Assembly: GCA_963834015.1 (NCBI GenBank)
Contig: CAWIAG010000004.1
Span: 124,001-188,000 of the forward strand
Direction: 5' to 3'
DNA length: 64,000 nucleotides
Origin: FEN-1297 sp963834015
GTDB taxonomy: Bacteria > Bacteroidota > Ignavibacteria > Ignavibacteriales > Ignavibacteriaceae
A program made the translations under genes and the position numbers. Positions 21,147-29,853 of the stretch are shown here, piece by piece. The notes beneath the pieces were generated by a model, which had not been told where the DNA came from, ran no database searches, and saw only the letters and a list, made by a program, of their open reading frames with translations. Position 1 is the first letter of the stretch. The number at the start of each line of letters is the position of its first letter.

Positions 21147-22220
21147 TTATTTTAATTGGTTTTCGTAATCATAAGATAACATCAATTCTACTAAACGTTT
21201 TACAGCATCCTCTAGAGCGCTTGCTGTTCCATGAATACCTTGTATATAACCGTCACAGGGTAAAGCAATAAATAATTCCGCACCGGCAGTATTATCTATA
21301 ACTGGCACAGCACGCTGTTTTTCAGTATCATCCAATAATTTTGCTCTGATTGCACCTGCAATATTATTTGCCTTAGTACTTATTGCAACAGCAAGAATTT
21401 CCATAGGGCTAAATGTTCTCGATTGATTTGTTGTGATTCTCCAATTCAACAAAGCATTTGACAATGCTGATATTATTTCTTCTCGCTTTTCTTTACTAGC
21501 TAAGAGACATGGTCCAAAAATGTTTATTGATTCTGTCCATCCATCAGTTATTAAGTTTTCAATCATTTCTTTTGATAACTCCGGTTCAAGTAAATTAGTG
21601 GAAATACAAAAAAGAGTTCTTAAATCAATAGCAACATCATAAATAAAAAGTCCGCTCGTTCTTTTGTTGTCTTGTATCCATTTCCTTCTAAGGCTCCTAT
21701 CGGAACCGGCAAGCAATTGAGCTATTTCTTCATCTGTTAAAACTTTGCCAGCTGAATCTTTAACGACAACTTTATGAATATCTGGGCGATCGCTTCTATC
21801 AAATGAGATGTCTTCATCAATGATGCCACTCAAAAGGGGATGCAAAGGCCTCATAGCGGAAATTGAAAGAGGACTTCTTCTTTTAATAGTTCTACCAGAA
21901 CTTTCGAGATTTTCATTTTTTTTACTCAAAGCTACCATCCAACCACCAAGTAATTGATCAGGATATCTTGGATCCGCGGGAGTAATTACTTCCTTTTCAC
22001 TCAATTTAGGAGCTTCAAAGTAAAATGTAACTGGAGCAGGTTCAACATTCAATTGTCGCATAACTTCTTCAATTATTTGTCTTTTAATCTGCTGTCCCCC
22101 AGAATAAGCGACTATTCTTTGAAATTGATTATCCCAGTAATTCTTTTGACCCTTTTCAACAGCAAATACTGTATGGTCAACATGTTTTAATCCGCGGATG
22201 TAAATAAATGGATTTTGCAT
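21147..22220 (-). CDS. cas7: Cas7-family Cascade backbone protein (DevR/Cst2-like, divergent)
   Basis: This 357-residue protein probably forms the crRNA-binding backbone of the interference complex. The case for Cas7 rests on position (between the cas8-like gene and cas4), the N-terminal RRM-like start (NPFIYIRGLKHVDHTVFAVE), the AYSGGQQIKRQI segment that resembles the RNA-binding strand of Cas7, and the C-terminal GAELFIALPCDGYIQG-like region. It does not look like the Csh2 Cas7 of standard type I-B. An ATG four codons upstream (22232) is possible. I prefer 22220 because GGAG lies six bases before it and nothing similar precedes 22232. It starts 25 bases after the cas8-like gene. Confidence 0.65.
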   Translation of the reverse strand: MQNPFIYIRGLKHVDHTVFAVEKGQKNYWDNQFQRIVAYSGGQQIKRQIIEEVMRQLNVEPAPVTFYFEAPKLSEKEVITPADPRYPDQLLGGWMVALSKKNENLESSGRTIKRRSPLSISAMRPLHPLLSGIIDEDISFDRSDRPDIHKVVVKDSAGKVLTDEEIAQLLAGSDRSLRRKWIQDNKRTSGLFIYDVAIDLRTLFCISTNLLEPELSKEMIENLITDGWTESINIFGPCLLASKEKREEIISALSNALLNWRITTNQSRTFSPMEILAVAISTKANNIAGAIRAKLLDDTEKQRAVPVIDNTAGAELFIALPCDGYIQGIHGTASALEDAVKRLVELMLSYDYENQLK

Positions 22221-22245
22221 TTCTTTCTCCATAATAATTTTAAAA

Positions 22246-23580
22246 TTAGACGTTATTTGCTAGATATTTAAAACGAATAAGCGTAACAAACAAAGTAAGA
22301 TTATCAGGAGCTATATCCAGCATAATGTGATTTACAAGTTCATTACTCATCTCTGATATAGATTGATCTTCCTTTATAATTTCAGATATATTATCTATAA
22401 TATCTTTACGATTTCTTGAGCTGAGAAATTTTTCTACAGCATGTGAACGATTTAACCTTACCTTTTTCTCTTGAGCGATAAACTCTTTAAGCTTTTTAGC
22501 GAGTTTTTCCGCAAGTTCGAGTAGATCTTTATTGTTTAGCATCGCAATAATCCATGTTATATATATTGAATAGTTAATTAGCGAATTTTCATCTGTTTTA
22601 AGTTTTGGAAGACTTTTTTCATAAACCGAAGGAATATATTTATTAAGGTCTTTTGGTTGTATAGCTCTAAGCCCTATGGTTCCTAATTCACAAGCTCTTT
22701 GGAAAGATAATTCTGTCTGATAAAGATTACGTAACTGCTTATTTGCTAAAAATTCAGGTTTAGAAAATAATAGATTAAAATATTCATTAAATTTTAAGAT
22801 TTCTGGAATATTAATTTGAACAAATCCAATTGTTACATATTTTTGTTTGTCAAAAATATAACGAGAACTAAAAATAGTTAGCTTCTCCTTGGGATAAATT
22901 TTTGACAAAAGAAATATCAATGAGACCCAACTGATACTTTTTATAGAATAGTCGGAATTTACTTTGCTGTTTGAAGCTTTTTCTAAATATTTGGTAATCA
23001 TAAGTTTTGGGCTGATATTATTTTCTGAATAATTGAAATCAAACCAAAGTGTATTCCATAAATCTATTTCATTTCCTTTAAGTGAGAATGTCGGATCATT
23101 TAGATATTTTCGATATTCTTTCCAACCATTGTAAATAGTCCATAATAATTCTTCTTTATCAATATATAAAACTTGTTTTCCATCTACTTCTATACCAAAA
23201 CCTGCACCAATCCAAGAATAAAATATTTCTTCAGGTTTTATTGGTAAATTGATGTTGGATACTTGACCAGAAGTATCAAATGTTAAATCAGCTGCGGGAT
23301 AACCAATAGCAAAACTGCTATCAGGAGCTTCATTTTCTATTTTAGTAATTAATCGTTGTAATTTAATCTTGGGTTCGTCGTTTGTGCTTTTAATTTTTGC
23401 ACTCTCATCCATACCAAGTTTTTGAACAAATGGTGAATTGACAACCCATTTAAAATATTTTTTATGATTATAAAATTTTTCAAATATTTCCTTCTCAAAG
23501 AATTCTTGTGCAGAATATTTTTTCTTTTTCTCTTTATTATACATCTCTAAAAACCGTTTACCTATAACGGATGTGTACAT
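22246..23580 (-). CDS. Putative Cas8-like large subunit of the Cascade complex
   Basis: This 444-residue protein has no motif I can assign with certainty. It begins MYTSVIGKRFLEMYNKEKKKKYS and has a conserved-looking VVNSPFVQKLG segment at about 46-56. The middle is mixed alpha/beta and the C-terminal 130 residues are helical and charged. I call it Cas8-like by elimination: it has the length and position of the type I large subunit, and every other interference gene (cas3, cas5, cas6, cas7) is accounted for. No separate small-subunit (Cas11) gene is visible. The helical C-terminus could supply that role, as internal translation does in some type I-B systems. It lies between cas3 (19 bases away) and cas7. 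Confidence 0.5.
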   Translation of the reverse strand: MYTSVIGKRFLEMYNKEKKKKYSAQEFFEKEIFEKFYNHKKYFKWVVNSPFVQKLGMDESAKIKSTNDEPKIKLQRLITKIENEAPDSSFAIGYPAADLTFDTSGQVSNINLPIKPEEIFYSWIGAGFGIEVDGKQVLYIDKEELLWTIYNGWKEYRKYLNDPTFSLKGNEIDLWNTLWFDFNYSENNISPKLMITKYLEKASNSKVNSDYSIKSISWVSLIFLLSKIYPKEKLTIFSSRYIFDKQKYVTIGFVQINIPEILKFNEYFNLLFSKPEFLANKQLRNLYQTELSFQRACELGTIGLRAIQPKDLNKYIPSVYEKSLPKLKTDENSLINYSIYITWIIAMLNNKDLLELAEKLAKKLKEFIAQEKKVRLNRSHAVEKFLSSRNRKDIIDNISEIIKEDQSISEMSNELVNHIMLDIAPDNLTLFVTLIRFKYLANNV

Positions 23581-23599
23581 ACCTTTTTACCCTCACTTT

Positions 23600-25735
23600 T
23601 TATATTATTGTATCAATTTCCTTCCACTCTAACCCTAAAACCTTACTGTATAAATCATCATGGATTATCATCGGGCATGTCCCATATTTTGAATAACCAA
23701 ATTTTGTAAAAGAACGAAATCTTGAACTTCTTGGAATTGGGATTTCCATACCCATCATTTCTTCACTATTACACTTTTCATATTGTTTTAAGTCAGATTG
23801 CAAAATTGCCGATGCAGATTCTATATTTAGTGTTTCCATAAGGATAGAAGACGGAAAATGACAAAGTTCTTTTAAAAGAAACTTATTACCTTCCCAGACT
23901 AAATGAGTATCTATTGAAACTATATCCAACTTAACGAAAACTTCATCAAGCATTTTCTGTAAATCACGTTCTTGTAATATCTCATTATCCGGCAATTGAG
24001 CGAAGCTCTTTTGTAATAATTCACGTTTATAAGGTAAACAATCTTTTTCGTTCTCTGGTGGTACAATAACATATATTGGTTTAATAATCCTTGCCCGAAC
24101 ACTATCATTTGTCCTTCTGCGGTTGACGCGGCCAAACCTTTGTATAAGACTGTCTAGTGGTGCACATTCTGTTACCATCATATCGAAACTAATATCAAGA
24201 CTAACTTCAACAACCTGTGTTGAGATAACAATACATGTTTTTAAAGATGCATCAAATTCTTCCCGTAATTTTTTTTCTAATTCTGCCCTGTCCTGTCTAC
24301 GGAAACGGCTATGCAAAAGCATTTGAGGAATATCGGGAAACAATTCCTGACATTTCTTTAATCGTTGCTGCGCAATGTCAACTTTGTTACAAACAATTAA
24401 AACTTTTCTATTATCCAATAACATTTGTCTTATAATTGGAATGGTTTCTTCAAACGATGAGCACTTATGAATAATATGCCTGTCGAAAGTATCAAGGGTT
24501 TCTTCAGGTAGTGTAACATAGTATGTCCTTTTCTTTCCACCGAGTAACTTTAATATTTTCTTCTGCAATAACGAAGGCATTGTTGCACTCCCAATATGAA
24601 TTCTACAATCAAGTTTTAATAGCGCTTTGATTATTTCAAGAACCATAGATTGTGAAATATCCGAGTATGAATGAATTTCATCTAGTATAACATCATTCCC
24701 CATGATGTCAACTGCGAGCGCTTCAAAACCACGTGTACCGCAAATCAATGAAGCCAGTTGATGAGGTGTTAATATTTTTATTGAAGCACCAATTTTATCC
24801 TGCAAAACTCTTTCTTCATATGAATTATTATTTTGAACCATTAACTTTGAAGATGCATGAAGTAACCGGATATTTTTCTGATGCGGCAACTGTTGCTTAA
24901 AACGTTCATACATGGCATTGATGGAAGCTTGAAACGGCAACGTGTAAAATATCCTTTCATGACAACGTCTCATTAAGAAATCGGTTTTTCCCGCTCCAGT
25001 AGGTGCAATAACAAGCGAATGATAACGATTATCGCTGGCAGGTAAAAGAGATAAAGGATATAATCCATTTGTCCTCTTACTAAAAACCGAAATATCAGGA
25101 AGTTGGAATATATATTGAAGGTGCTCTTGTATTTTCTCATCTAATGCAGAAGCAAAGTGATCTGCCCCAACGAGCACTCCCTTCCATTTTGACCAACCTA
25201 GTGGTTTCTTTGAACAGTGTTCAATAACATATTTAAATACTTTGTATGCTTCTTCTTTTGGAATGTTTTGTGTAGGAATTCCCAGCTCGGAAATTATCTT
25301 AAGAGCCTCTGGAGACCATTTTTCCCAAGGTTCACAATGTCTTTTAAAAATTTCATCTATGCCTTCTGTATTTTCTAAGTCTAATATCCCTTGATTACGC
25401 ACATCTTGACTAATAGAACGGTGATGGGCAACAATCATATCAATTAAAACGCCCCAATCTTTTTTAGGAAATAATGGAAGAAAAAATAACGATGCAATTT
25501 CATGTCTAAAGGGTATTCCAAAGTCTTTTTCATTATGATTTACTAATTTCTTTTGAAAATCAGGATGAGCCTTGCCAATATCATGAAGCAGTCCGCCAAA
25601 TTTAATTAATTGTCTATCTAGGTTTAATGCTTCAGCAATCCGATCCGCGACAGAAGCTACCTGACGTAAATGTTCTATTAGCAGTGTTCCACCATTATCT
25701 GTGCTTTTTGCATATAGGTCTGTTATCGGGTTCAT
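23600..25735 (-). CDS. cas3: CRISPR-associated nuclease-helicase Cas3 (HD plus DExH)
   Basis: Cas3 is recruited to Cascade-bound target DNA and degrades it. The N-terminal HD nuclease domain has EHLRQVA (His22), the HD dyad LLHDIGKAHPDF (51-52) and VAHHRS (about 103-106). The SF2 helicase domain follows, with Walker A APTGAGKT (244-251), motif II LDEIHSYS (352-355), SATMPS (383) and motif VI QRFGRVNRR (about 515). The length (711) is normal for a fused Cas3. The C-terminal part lacks anything unusual. It starts ten bases after cas5, ahead of the cas8-like gene, whereas standard I-B loci place cas3 after cas5 at the end of the interference block. Confidence 0.97.
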   Translation of the reverse strand: MNPITDLYAKSTDNGGTLLIEHLRQVASVADRIAEALNLDRQLIKFGGLLHDIGKAHPDFQKKLVNHNEKDFGIPFRHEIASLFFLPLFPKKDWGVLIDMIVAHHRSISQDVRNQGILDLENTEGIDEIFKRHCEPWEKWSPEALKIISELGIPTQNIPKEEAYKVFKYVIEHCSKKPLGWSKWKGVLVGADHFASALDEKIQEHLQYIFQLPDISVFSKRTNGLYPLSLLPASDNRYHSLVIAPTGAGKTDFLMRRCHERIFYTLPFQASINAMYERFKQQLPHQKNIRLLHASSKLMVQNNNSYEERVLQDKIGASIKILTPHQLASLICGTRGFEALAVDIMGNDVILDEIHSYSDISQSMVLEIIKALLKLDCRIHIGSATMPSLLQKKILKLLGGKKRTYYVTLPEETLDTFDRHIIHKCSSFEETIPIIRQMLLDNRKVLIVCNKVDIAQQRLKKCQELFPDIPQMLLHSRFRRQDRAELEKKLREEFDASLKTCIVISTQVVEVSLDISFDMMVTECAPLDSLIQRFGRVNRRRTNDSVRARIIKPIYVIVPPENEKDCLPYKRELLQKSFAQLPDNEILQERDLQKMLDEVFVKLDIVSIDTHLVWEGNKFLLKELCHFPSSILMETLNIESASAILQSDLKQYEKCNSEEMMGMEIPIPRSSRFRSFTKFGYSKYGTCPMIIHDDLYSKVLGLEWKEIDTII

Positions 25736-25745
25736 AATAATTTGC

Positions 25746-26354
25746 TTATGTTGTCAAAGGATTGTTACCAACAATATGAATCCAACCGTACATTGGTCTA
25801 CTATTATCAAAACGGTTGAACCCTACTATAAACGACTGTTCCGTTTTTCCAAACCTTAATTCAAAACCATTATATCCGTTATCAGCTTTGTCAAACTCAT
25901 CTTCTTTCACATTAGCAATGTATTCTCCTGTTGGAAAGACAATAGGTAATAACACGTCTTCATTTCTGCACAAACAAATATGTTGCTGCACTGCTTGTTC
26001 AGCGTGCTCTAATTTTGCAAAGGCCAAATAGAGTACCGGATTGATCATTACGCCACGTGTTAAAATTGAGCGTGGTCTACTTATAATTGTAATACCTTCC
26101 TTCTTTTTAACAGTAGTAGTAATTCCGCGCGGCTGTGTTTGCTCTTGCTGCTTTGATAAGCCGGCATATGTTAGCCTATGACGTATAATTCTGCATTCAT
26201 AATTCTTTTGTTCCAGCAATTCAGGAAAAAGTTTTTTCTCTATTCCTTCAATAATTGATGGGGTAAGAAAATTCTGACTGTAAGTTTCATTATCTCTTAC
26301 TGCTGTCCAAGGTTTTATAAAACCAAATGGACCGGAATGCTTTACTGTGTACAT
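25746..26354 (-). CDS. cas5: Cas5-family Cascade subunit
   Basis: The 202-residue protein starts at the ATG at 26354, which has a strong AGGAGA ribosome binding site six bases upstream. A longer frame to 26414 would overlap cas6 and add 20 residues with no family look. The N-terminus MYTVKHSGPFGFIKPWTA resembles the first strand of Cas5, and SRPRSILTRGVMINPVLYL resembles the conserved arginine-rich central segment. Cas5 caps the crRNA 5' handle and contacts the large subunit. Its place between cas6 and cas3, and not next to cas7, is unusual. An alternative is another RAMP protein. Confidence 0.6.
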   Translation of the reverse strand: MYTVKHSGPFGFIKPWTAVRDNETYSQNFLTPSIIEGIEKKLFPELLEQKNYECRIIRHRLTYAGLSKQQEQTQPRGITTTVKKKEGITIISRPRSILTRGVMINPVLYLAFAKLEHAEQAVQQHICLCRNEDVLLPIVFPTGEYIANVKEDEFDKADNGYNGFELRFGKTEQSFIVGFNRFDNSRPMYGWIHIVGNNPLTT

Positions 26355-26397
26355 ATATTTTCTCCTAATATCTGTGCTAATCTTTGAAATCCTTTTT

Positions 26398-27054
26398 TTA
26401 GTGTAATGCTCCAAATCCGCAACCAGAGGAATGCCCTATGCCTACATTCCATGCAAATTTTATTGCTTCCGGGTTACCTTCTATAATTATTGGGCAAAAA
26501 TTTGCACGGTTCTTTATTTTATTAATCTTTACAAGTTTTGTTTTAGGATTTTGATATGTTTTATCAAAACGCACAGTAACATCATAATCAAGGCTTGCTG
26601 TTTTTAATTTTTTCTTTAATGTCTCTGTTAAGTAAGAATCGACTTCCTCATTTTTATAAGTAAGGTGAATCGCTTTATTGTTCTCATCATATTTTCTAAT
26701 CAATACCGGACTCGATGCTATAAATCTTTCTTTATTGCTAAAAGTCGGTGTATCCTGCATTTGTATCTCTTTTACATACATACCACTGCATACGGTGGAG
26801 TCATTCATAGCGTTCATAATCAGTTCTTTACCAATCTCTTCATCCCAAAAGCTGATAAACCACTTGGCACCATTGGGAAAACTAAAACCATCTTTTACCA
26901 TTTTACCGCCCTGCAACCAACTTAAGGAGTAAAGACTTATATCATCATGAATCTCATTCCATCCCATCCATTTATGAAATGTACCTATAAGGAAGTGCTG
27001 ATAATCGAACGGAACAGTTTGAGTATTAGGGGATAAACTAAAATGTAATCTCAT
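26398..27054 (-). CDS. cas6: Cas6-type crRNA endoribonuclease (first of two)
   Basis: This 218-residue RAMP protein shows the Cas6 arrangement: an N-terminal ferredoxin-like strand (MRLHFSLSPNTQTVPFDYQHF) and the C-terminal glycine-rich loop VGIGHSSGCGFGAL close to the end. Cas6 cleaves the pre-crRNA within the repeat to leave the 8-nt handle. A likely general acid is one of the N-terminal His residues (H20 or H27), but I cannot choose between them. It has a strong GGAGGTGG ribosome binding site. It precedes cas5 by 43 bases and follows the unrecognised gene. Confidence 0.85.
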   Translation of the reverse strand: MRLHFSLSPNTQTVPFDYQHFLIGTFHKWMGWNEIHDDISLYSLSWLQGGKMVKDGFSFPNGAKWFISFWDEEIGKELIMNAMNDSTVCSGMYVKEIQMQDTPTFSNKERFIASSPVLIRKYDENNKAIHLTYKNEEVDSYLTETLKKKLKTASLDYDVTVRFDKTYQNPKTKLVKINKIKNRANFCPIIIEGNPEAIKFAWNVGIGHSSGCGFGALH

Positions 27055-27093
27055 TTCCCACCTCCGCTTTTAATATTAACGAATTAATACAGT

Positions 27094-27813
27094 TCATTTT
27101 CCTGTCTTCTTCATTTCTCTTGTTAAATCTCCCTGCACTTTAATAACTGCGATTCTGGCAGTTTCTTTTTTCAATTTTTCGCAAGCCATTTTATATGCAG
27201 CATTTATAAGTTCTTCCGCCTTGTACACAGATTTGGCACGAAGAGCTTTATCAATAGTATTTACTATTTTATAAGCCCACCTTATCAGTTCAATTTCAAT
27301 TTCCAGCGGTTCACTTCCGGCAATAATATCCCGCATCCTTTCGTATTTATATCCATGAGGTTCTAATAAGGTCCAGCAAAATGGAACCAGGTTTAATTCG
27401 CTGTCAGTGAGGCCGGGTAATACTTTGCCCATGATTTCATTAGAAGGTTTTATTTTAGCAGGTATTACGCGACTATATTTATCGATATTTGTATTTATAA
27501 AATCTATTTCAATGGAATTAAACCATCCGGCTTTTGCGGCTTTATCTAATGTATCAAGCTTTTCTTTTTCAACTGAAATCTTTTCATTCCAAATATTAAT
27601 AATTTTATTAATTATTCTTTTGGCTTCAGCCTGCGTATCAAATTCTCCTTTATTAACCTGTTTTAAGTATTTACCAATCTGAATATCAAAAAATAAATGA
27701 TAGTCGGCTCTTATTTCGTCAATCAACTTTTGTTTTTTCATATAATGTATAAAATTATTATAGTTTATTAATAAGCAGGATAAATACAGCTTCGCCGCGT
27801 CAATTACATTCAC
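27094..27813 (-). CDS. Unrecognised protein encoded between the two cas6 genes
   Basis: This 239-residue protein starts at a GTG. An internal ATG at 27741 would shorten it by 24 residues, and neither start has a clear ribosome binding site. I recognise no domain. It is mostly helical and charged, with a Lys-rich C-terminal tail, no signal peptide, no membrane span and few cysteines. A segment SELNLVPFCWTLLEPHGYKY near residues 135-155 looks like the most conserved core. Lying inside the cas operon (32 bases after one cas6 and 39 before the next), it is probably co-expressed with them. It could be a small Cascade subunit, an accessory processing factor or a regulator. Confidence 0.7.
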   Translation of the reverse strand: MNVIDAAKLYLSCLLINYNNFIHYMKKQKLIDEIRADYHLFFDIQIGKYLKQVNKGEFDTQAEAKRIINKIINIWNEKISVEKEKLDTLDKAAKAGWFNSIEIDFINTNIDKYSRVIPAKIKPSNEIMGKVLPGLTDSELNLVPFCWTLLEPHGYKYERMRDIIAGSEPLEIEIELIRWAYKIVNTIDKALRAKSVYKAEELINAAYKMACEKLKKETARIAVIKVQGDLTREMKKTGK

Positions 27814-27845
27814 GGATTTTTAATGATAGAATATTTTAATTTGCG

Positions 27846-28631
27846 TCAAATTGTGCTAACCATTCCAAAGCCCATAGAATTCTTTTCTCCGAAACCGCAT
27901 TCATATCCCGTTTTTATGAGCTTCGGGTCTCCCGTTATAGTAAACGGCGCCTGATTGCCGATAATTTCAACCGGCGGTATTCCATATTTACATATAGATA
28001 CTTTTTTAGTTATCCTGTCCCTTGATTTAATGTAATCCTTATCCCACTCAAGTAATACTTCATTATCATCTGTATCATTCTTATATATAAGCTTGTATTT
28101 ATTTAGCAGGTTTTGTGTAAGTACCCTGTTTATTTCATCGGTGTCACCGGGACGTAAATAATATTGTTTTAATCTGCCATTATGAATTTTCTTAGTTGAA
28201 AGAACTAGAGGCGATAGAAGAAAAAATTTCATCCGGTTGTTTATTTGTATTTCGGGAAGGCTCTCTATTGAGGAAATGTGAAAACGCGCGGAAATAGTTT
28301 CACTGTTTATTGCAATTGTTTGATCCTCAAATGTACCCATTACAAAATTTTGTATGAAAGTATCGATCATCGGTGATGAAATGTAAAGAGCAGCGTTTGG
28401 ACTTAATAATTTAAAACTTGAATTCTGAATAACTGCTTTTTCAAATTTGAATGCAAAGGTAAATAGTTTATAAGTTTTATTTTCGTACACATACCCGGAA
28501 TCATGGAGATAACCTGTAAATTCCGGGGAGCCGAAATGAAGTAAATTATAGATCGCGGAGGCAAGGGGATAGTTGTAATTAACGGGTACGATCGAATTGA
28601 TTATGCCTTTAAGTTTTATAGCAAGGCGCAT
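27846..28631 (-). CDS. cas6: Cas6-type crRNA endoribonuclease (second, longer copy)
   Basis: This 261-residue protein is a textbook Cas6. It begins MRLAIKLKG and carries YNYPLASAIYNLL (a hydrophobic segment followed by residues usual in Cas6) and the C-terminal glycine-rich loop KTGYECGFGEKNSMGFGMV. It is only distantly similar to the other cas6 product in this operon, so the pair is not a recent duplication. It is the first gene of the cas operon. The 125 bases upstream are AT-rich and should hold the operon promoter, although I could not identify a convincing one. GGGGG lies about nine bases before the ATG. Confidence 0.92.
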   Translation of the reverse strand: MRLAIKLKGIINSIVPVNYNYPLASAIYNLLHFGSPEFTGYLHDSGYVYENKTYKLFTFAFKFEKAVIQNSSFKLLSPNAALYISSPMIDTFIQNFVMGTFEDQTIAINSETISARFHISSIESLPEIQINNRMKFFLLSPLVLSTKKIHNGRLKQYYLRPGDTDEINRVLTQNLLNKYKLIYKNDTDDNEVLLEWDKDYIKSRDRITKKVSICKYGIPPVEIIGNQAPFTITGDPKLIKTGYECGFGEKNSMGFGMVSTI

Positions 28632-28732
28632 TTAACTAACCCCCTATTCAATAAAATTAAATAAAAATAATATTGAGGTTGTTATAAGATAATTTATTTG
28701 TAATAGTTAAACAAGCAAATAATAAAAAAATT

Positions 28733-28758
28733 TGCAGGACAGGATGACATCCTGTTCT
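28733..28758. repeat. Right copy of the element flanking the CRISPR-Cas locus
   Basis: The core GCAGGACAGGATGACATCCT matches the left copy at 9552-9572 in 20 of 21 bases, in the same orientation. Here the palindrome is longer: AGGACAGGATG-A-CATCCTGTTCT (28736-28758). It overlaps the stop codon of the PAP2-like gene, so it may also serve as that gene's transcription terminator. Confidence 0.6.
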
Positions 28759-29377
28759 ACATATTAATCTTTTGGGAAAGATAAATAATGACCCGGTAAC
28801 TGGTATATGTAAAAAATGGTGCGGCTAAAACATCAATTGAATAATGCACATGCTGCAGCAGAACCGACAATGCTACTGCAACTGTACAGGTTAAAAAGAT
28901 AGTCTTAAGTTTATTATTTTGGACAACAAGAAAAAGTAAAAATAGTGTTGCTGTATGGCCTGAAAAAAATAAATCTTTCGTTAAGAGTCTGCCTGTTCCA
29001 AAATATTGAACGAATGGATCATTTAAGGGAATCATATCCAAAGGCGGGTTTAGCGGTACCAGGTACATAGCTGCCATTCTAATGACAACTAGGAGTGCAT
29101 ATACCTGGAAAATAAAAATTAATTGTTTGGGATTTCTTGATATTTCGAATAACCCAATTATTAATGAAAGGTATAGCAATCCAAATATGAACCAGGTCAG
29201 GTTTATAGGTTTAAAATGTATAAGCAGCGGATCAGGCAGTATAATCCCCTGGCGGGTTTCAATATAATTAAGAAAATTAGTCAAACTCAATATTACAACT
29301 GCCAGTACAACCACAGTTATTGCTGCCTGTAATATATAGTTTTTATCTGATAAAGCCTCTTTCCAGTCTGTAATCAT
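28757..29377 (-). CDS. PAP2-like (PAP2_C / sphingomyelin-synthase-like) membrane phosphatase
   Basis: This 206-residue membrane protein has about six spans. The C-terminal motif pair FSGHTATLFLL and HVHYSIDVLAAPF gives the His ... His-x(3)-Asp arrangement of the PAP2_C / sphingomyelin-synthase-related family, which acts on phosphorylated lipid headgroups. The exact substrate is unknown. The start at 29377 is chosen because its ATG overlaps the TGA of the epimerase gene (ATGA), a translational-coupling arrangement. A TTG four codons earlier is less likely. It is the last gene of the mutase-epimerase cluster. Confidence 0.8.
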   Translation of the reverse strand: MITDWKEALSDKNYILQAAITVVVLAVVILSLTNFLNYIETRQGIILPDPLLIHFKPINLTWFIFGLLYLSLIIGLFEISRNPKQLIFIFQVYALLVVIRMAAMYLVPLNPPLDMIPLNDPFVQYFGTGRLLTKDLFFSGHTATLFLLFLVVQNNKLKTIFLTCTVAVALSVLLQHVHYSIDVLAAPFFTYTSYRVIIYLSQKINM

Positions 29378-29778
29378 TTTTTCTCGCAAAGCTCTATTAG
29401 TACTCCACCCGTAGATTTTGGATGAAGAAAAACTATTTCAAATCCTTCAGCGCCCGGTTGTGGTGTATTATTAATTAACTTAATTCCTTGTGATTCGACA
29501 TCTCTAATAGATTGTTCAATATCTTTTACTGCAAATGCAATATGATGAATTCCCTCCCCCTTTTTTTCAATAAATTCGCCTACCGGGCCGTCAGGCTCAG
29601 TGGTCTCCAGGAGCTCAATTTTTGTTTGGCCTAATTTAAAAAATGCCGTTTTTACATTTTGATCTTCAACTACTTCAGTGCCATAGCATTTTAACCCAAG
29701 AATATTTTCATAAAAGTTTATAGCTTCCTTAACATTTTTTACGGCTATACCTATATGCTCTATATTAGTAATTTTCAT
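29374..29778 (-). CDS. mce: Methylmalonyl-CoA epimerase
   Basis: This 134-residue vicinal-oxygen-chelate protein has two beta-alpha-beta-beta-beta repeats. The metal ligands are His at IEHIGIAV, Gln/Glu in TKIELLE, His in EGIHHIAFAV and Glu near the C-terminal VLIELCE. It interconverts (R)- and (S)-methylmalonyl-CoA between propionyl-CoA carboxylase and the B12-dependent mutase. It lies 75 bases after the mutase-like gene on the same strand. That gene is internally deleted, so the epimerase must work with another mutase or be a relic itself. Confidence 0.93.
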   Translation of the reverse strand: MKITNIEHIGIAVKNVKEAINFYENILGLKCYGTEVVEDQNVKTAFFKLGQTKIELLETTEPDGPVGEFIEKKGEGIHHIAFAVKDIEQSIRDVESQGIKLINNTPQPGAEGFEIVFLHPKSTGGVLIELCEKK

Positions 29779-29853
29779 AATTATAACTATTTTAATTTAA
29801 TTTACTAAATGCTAACGAATAATCCTGATCATCTTCTCAAGTCTTCCTGCATT

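Noticed and set aside
26355..26414. A longer Cas5 starting at 26414.
   Set aside because: It would overlap the upstream cas6 by 17 bases and lacks a ribosome binding site, while the ATG at 26354 has AGGAGA at ideal spacing.
19000..28756. An insertion sequence or transposase within the CRISPR-Cas locus, or a CRISPR-associated transposon.
   Set aside because: No transposase, TniQ or terminal inverted repeats are visible, and Cas3 is complete.
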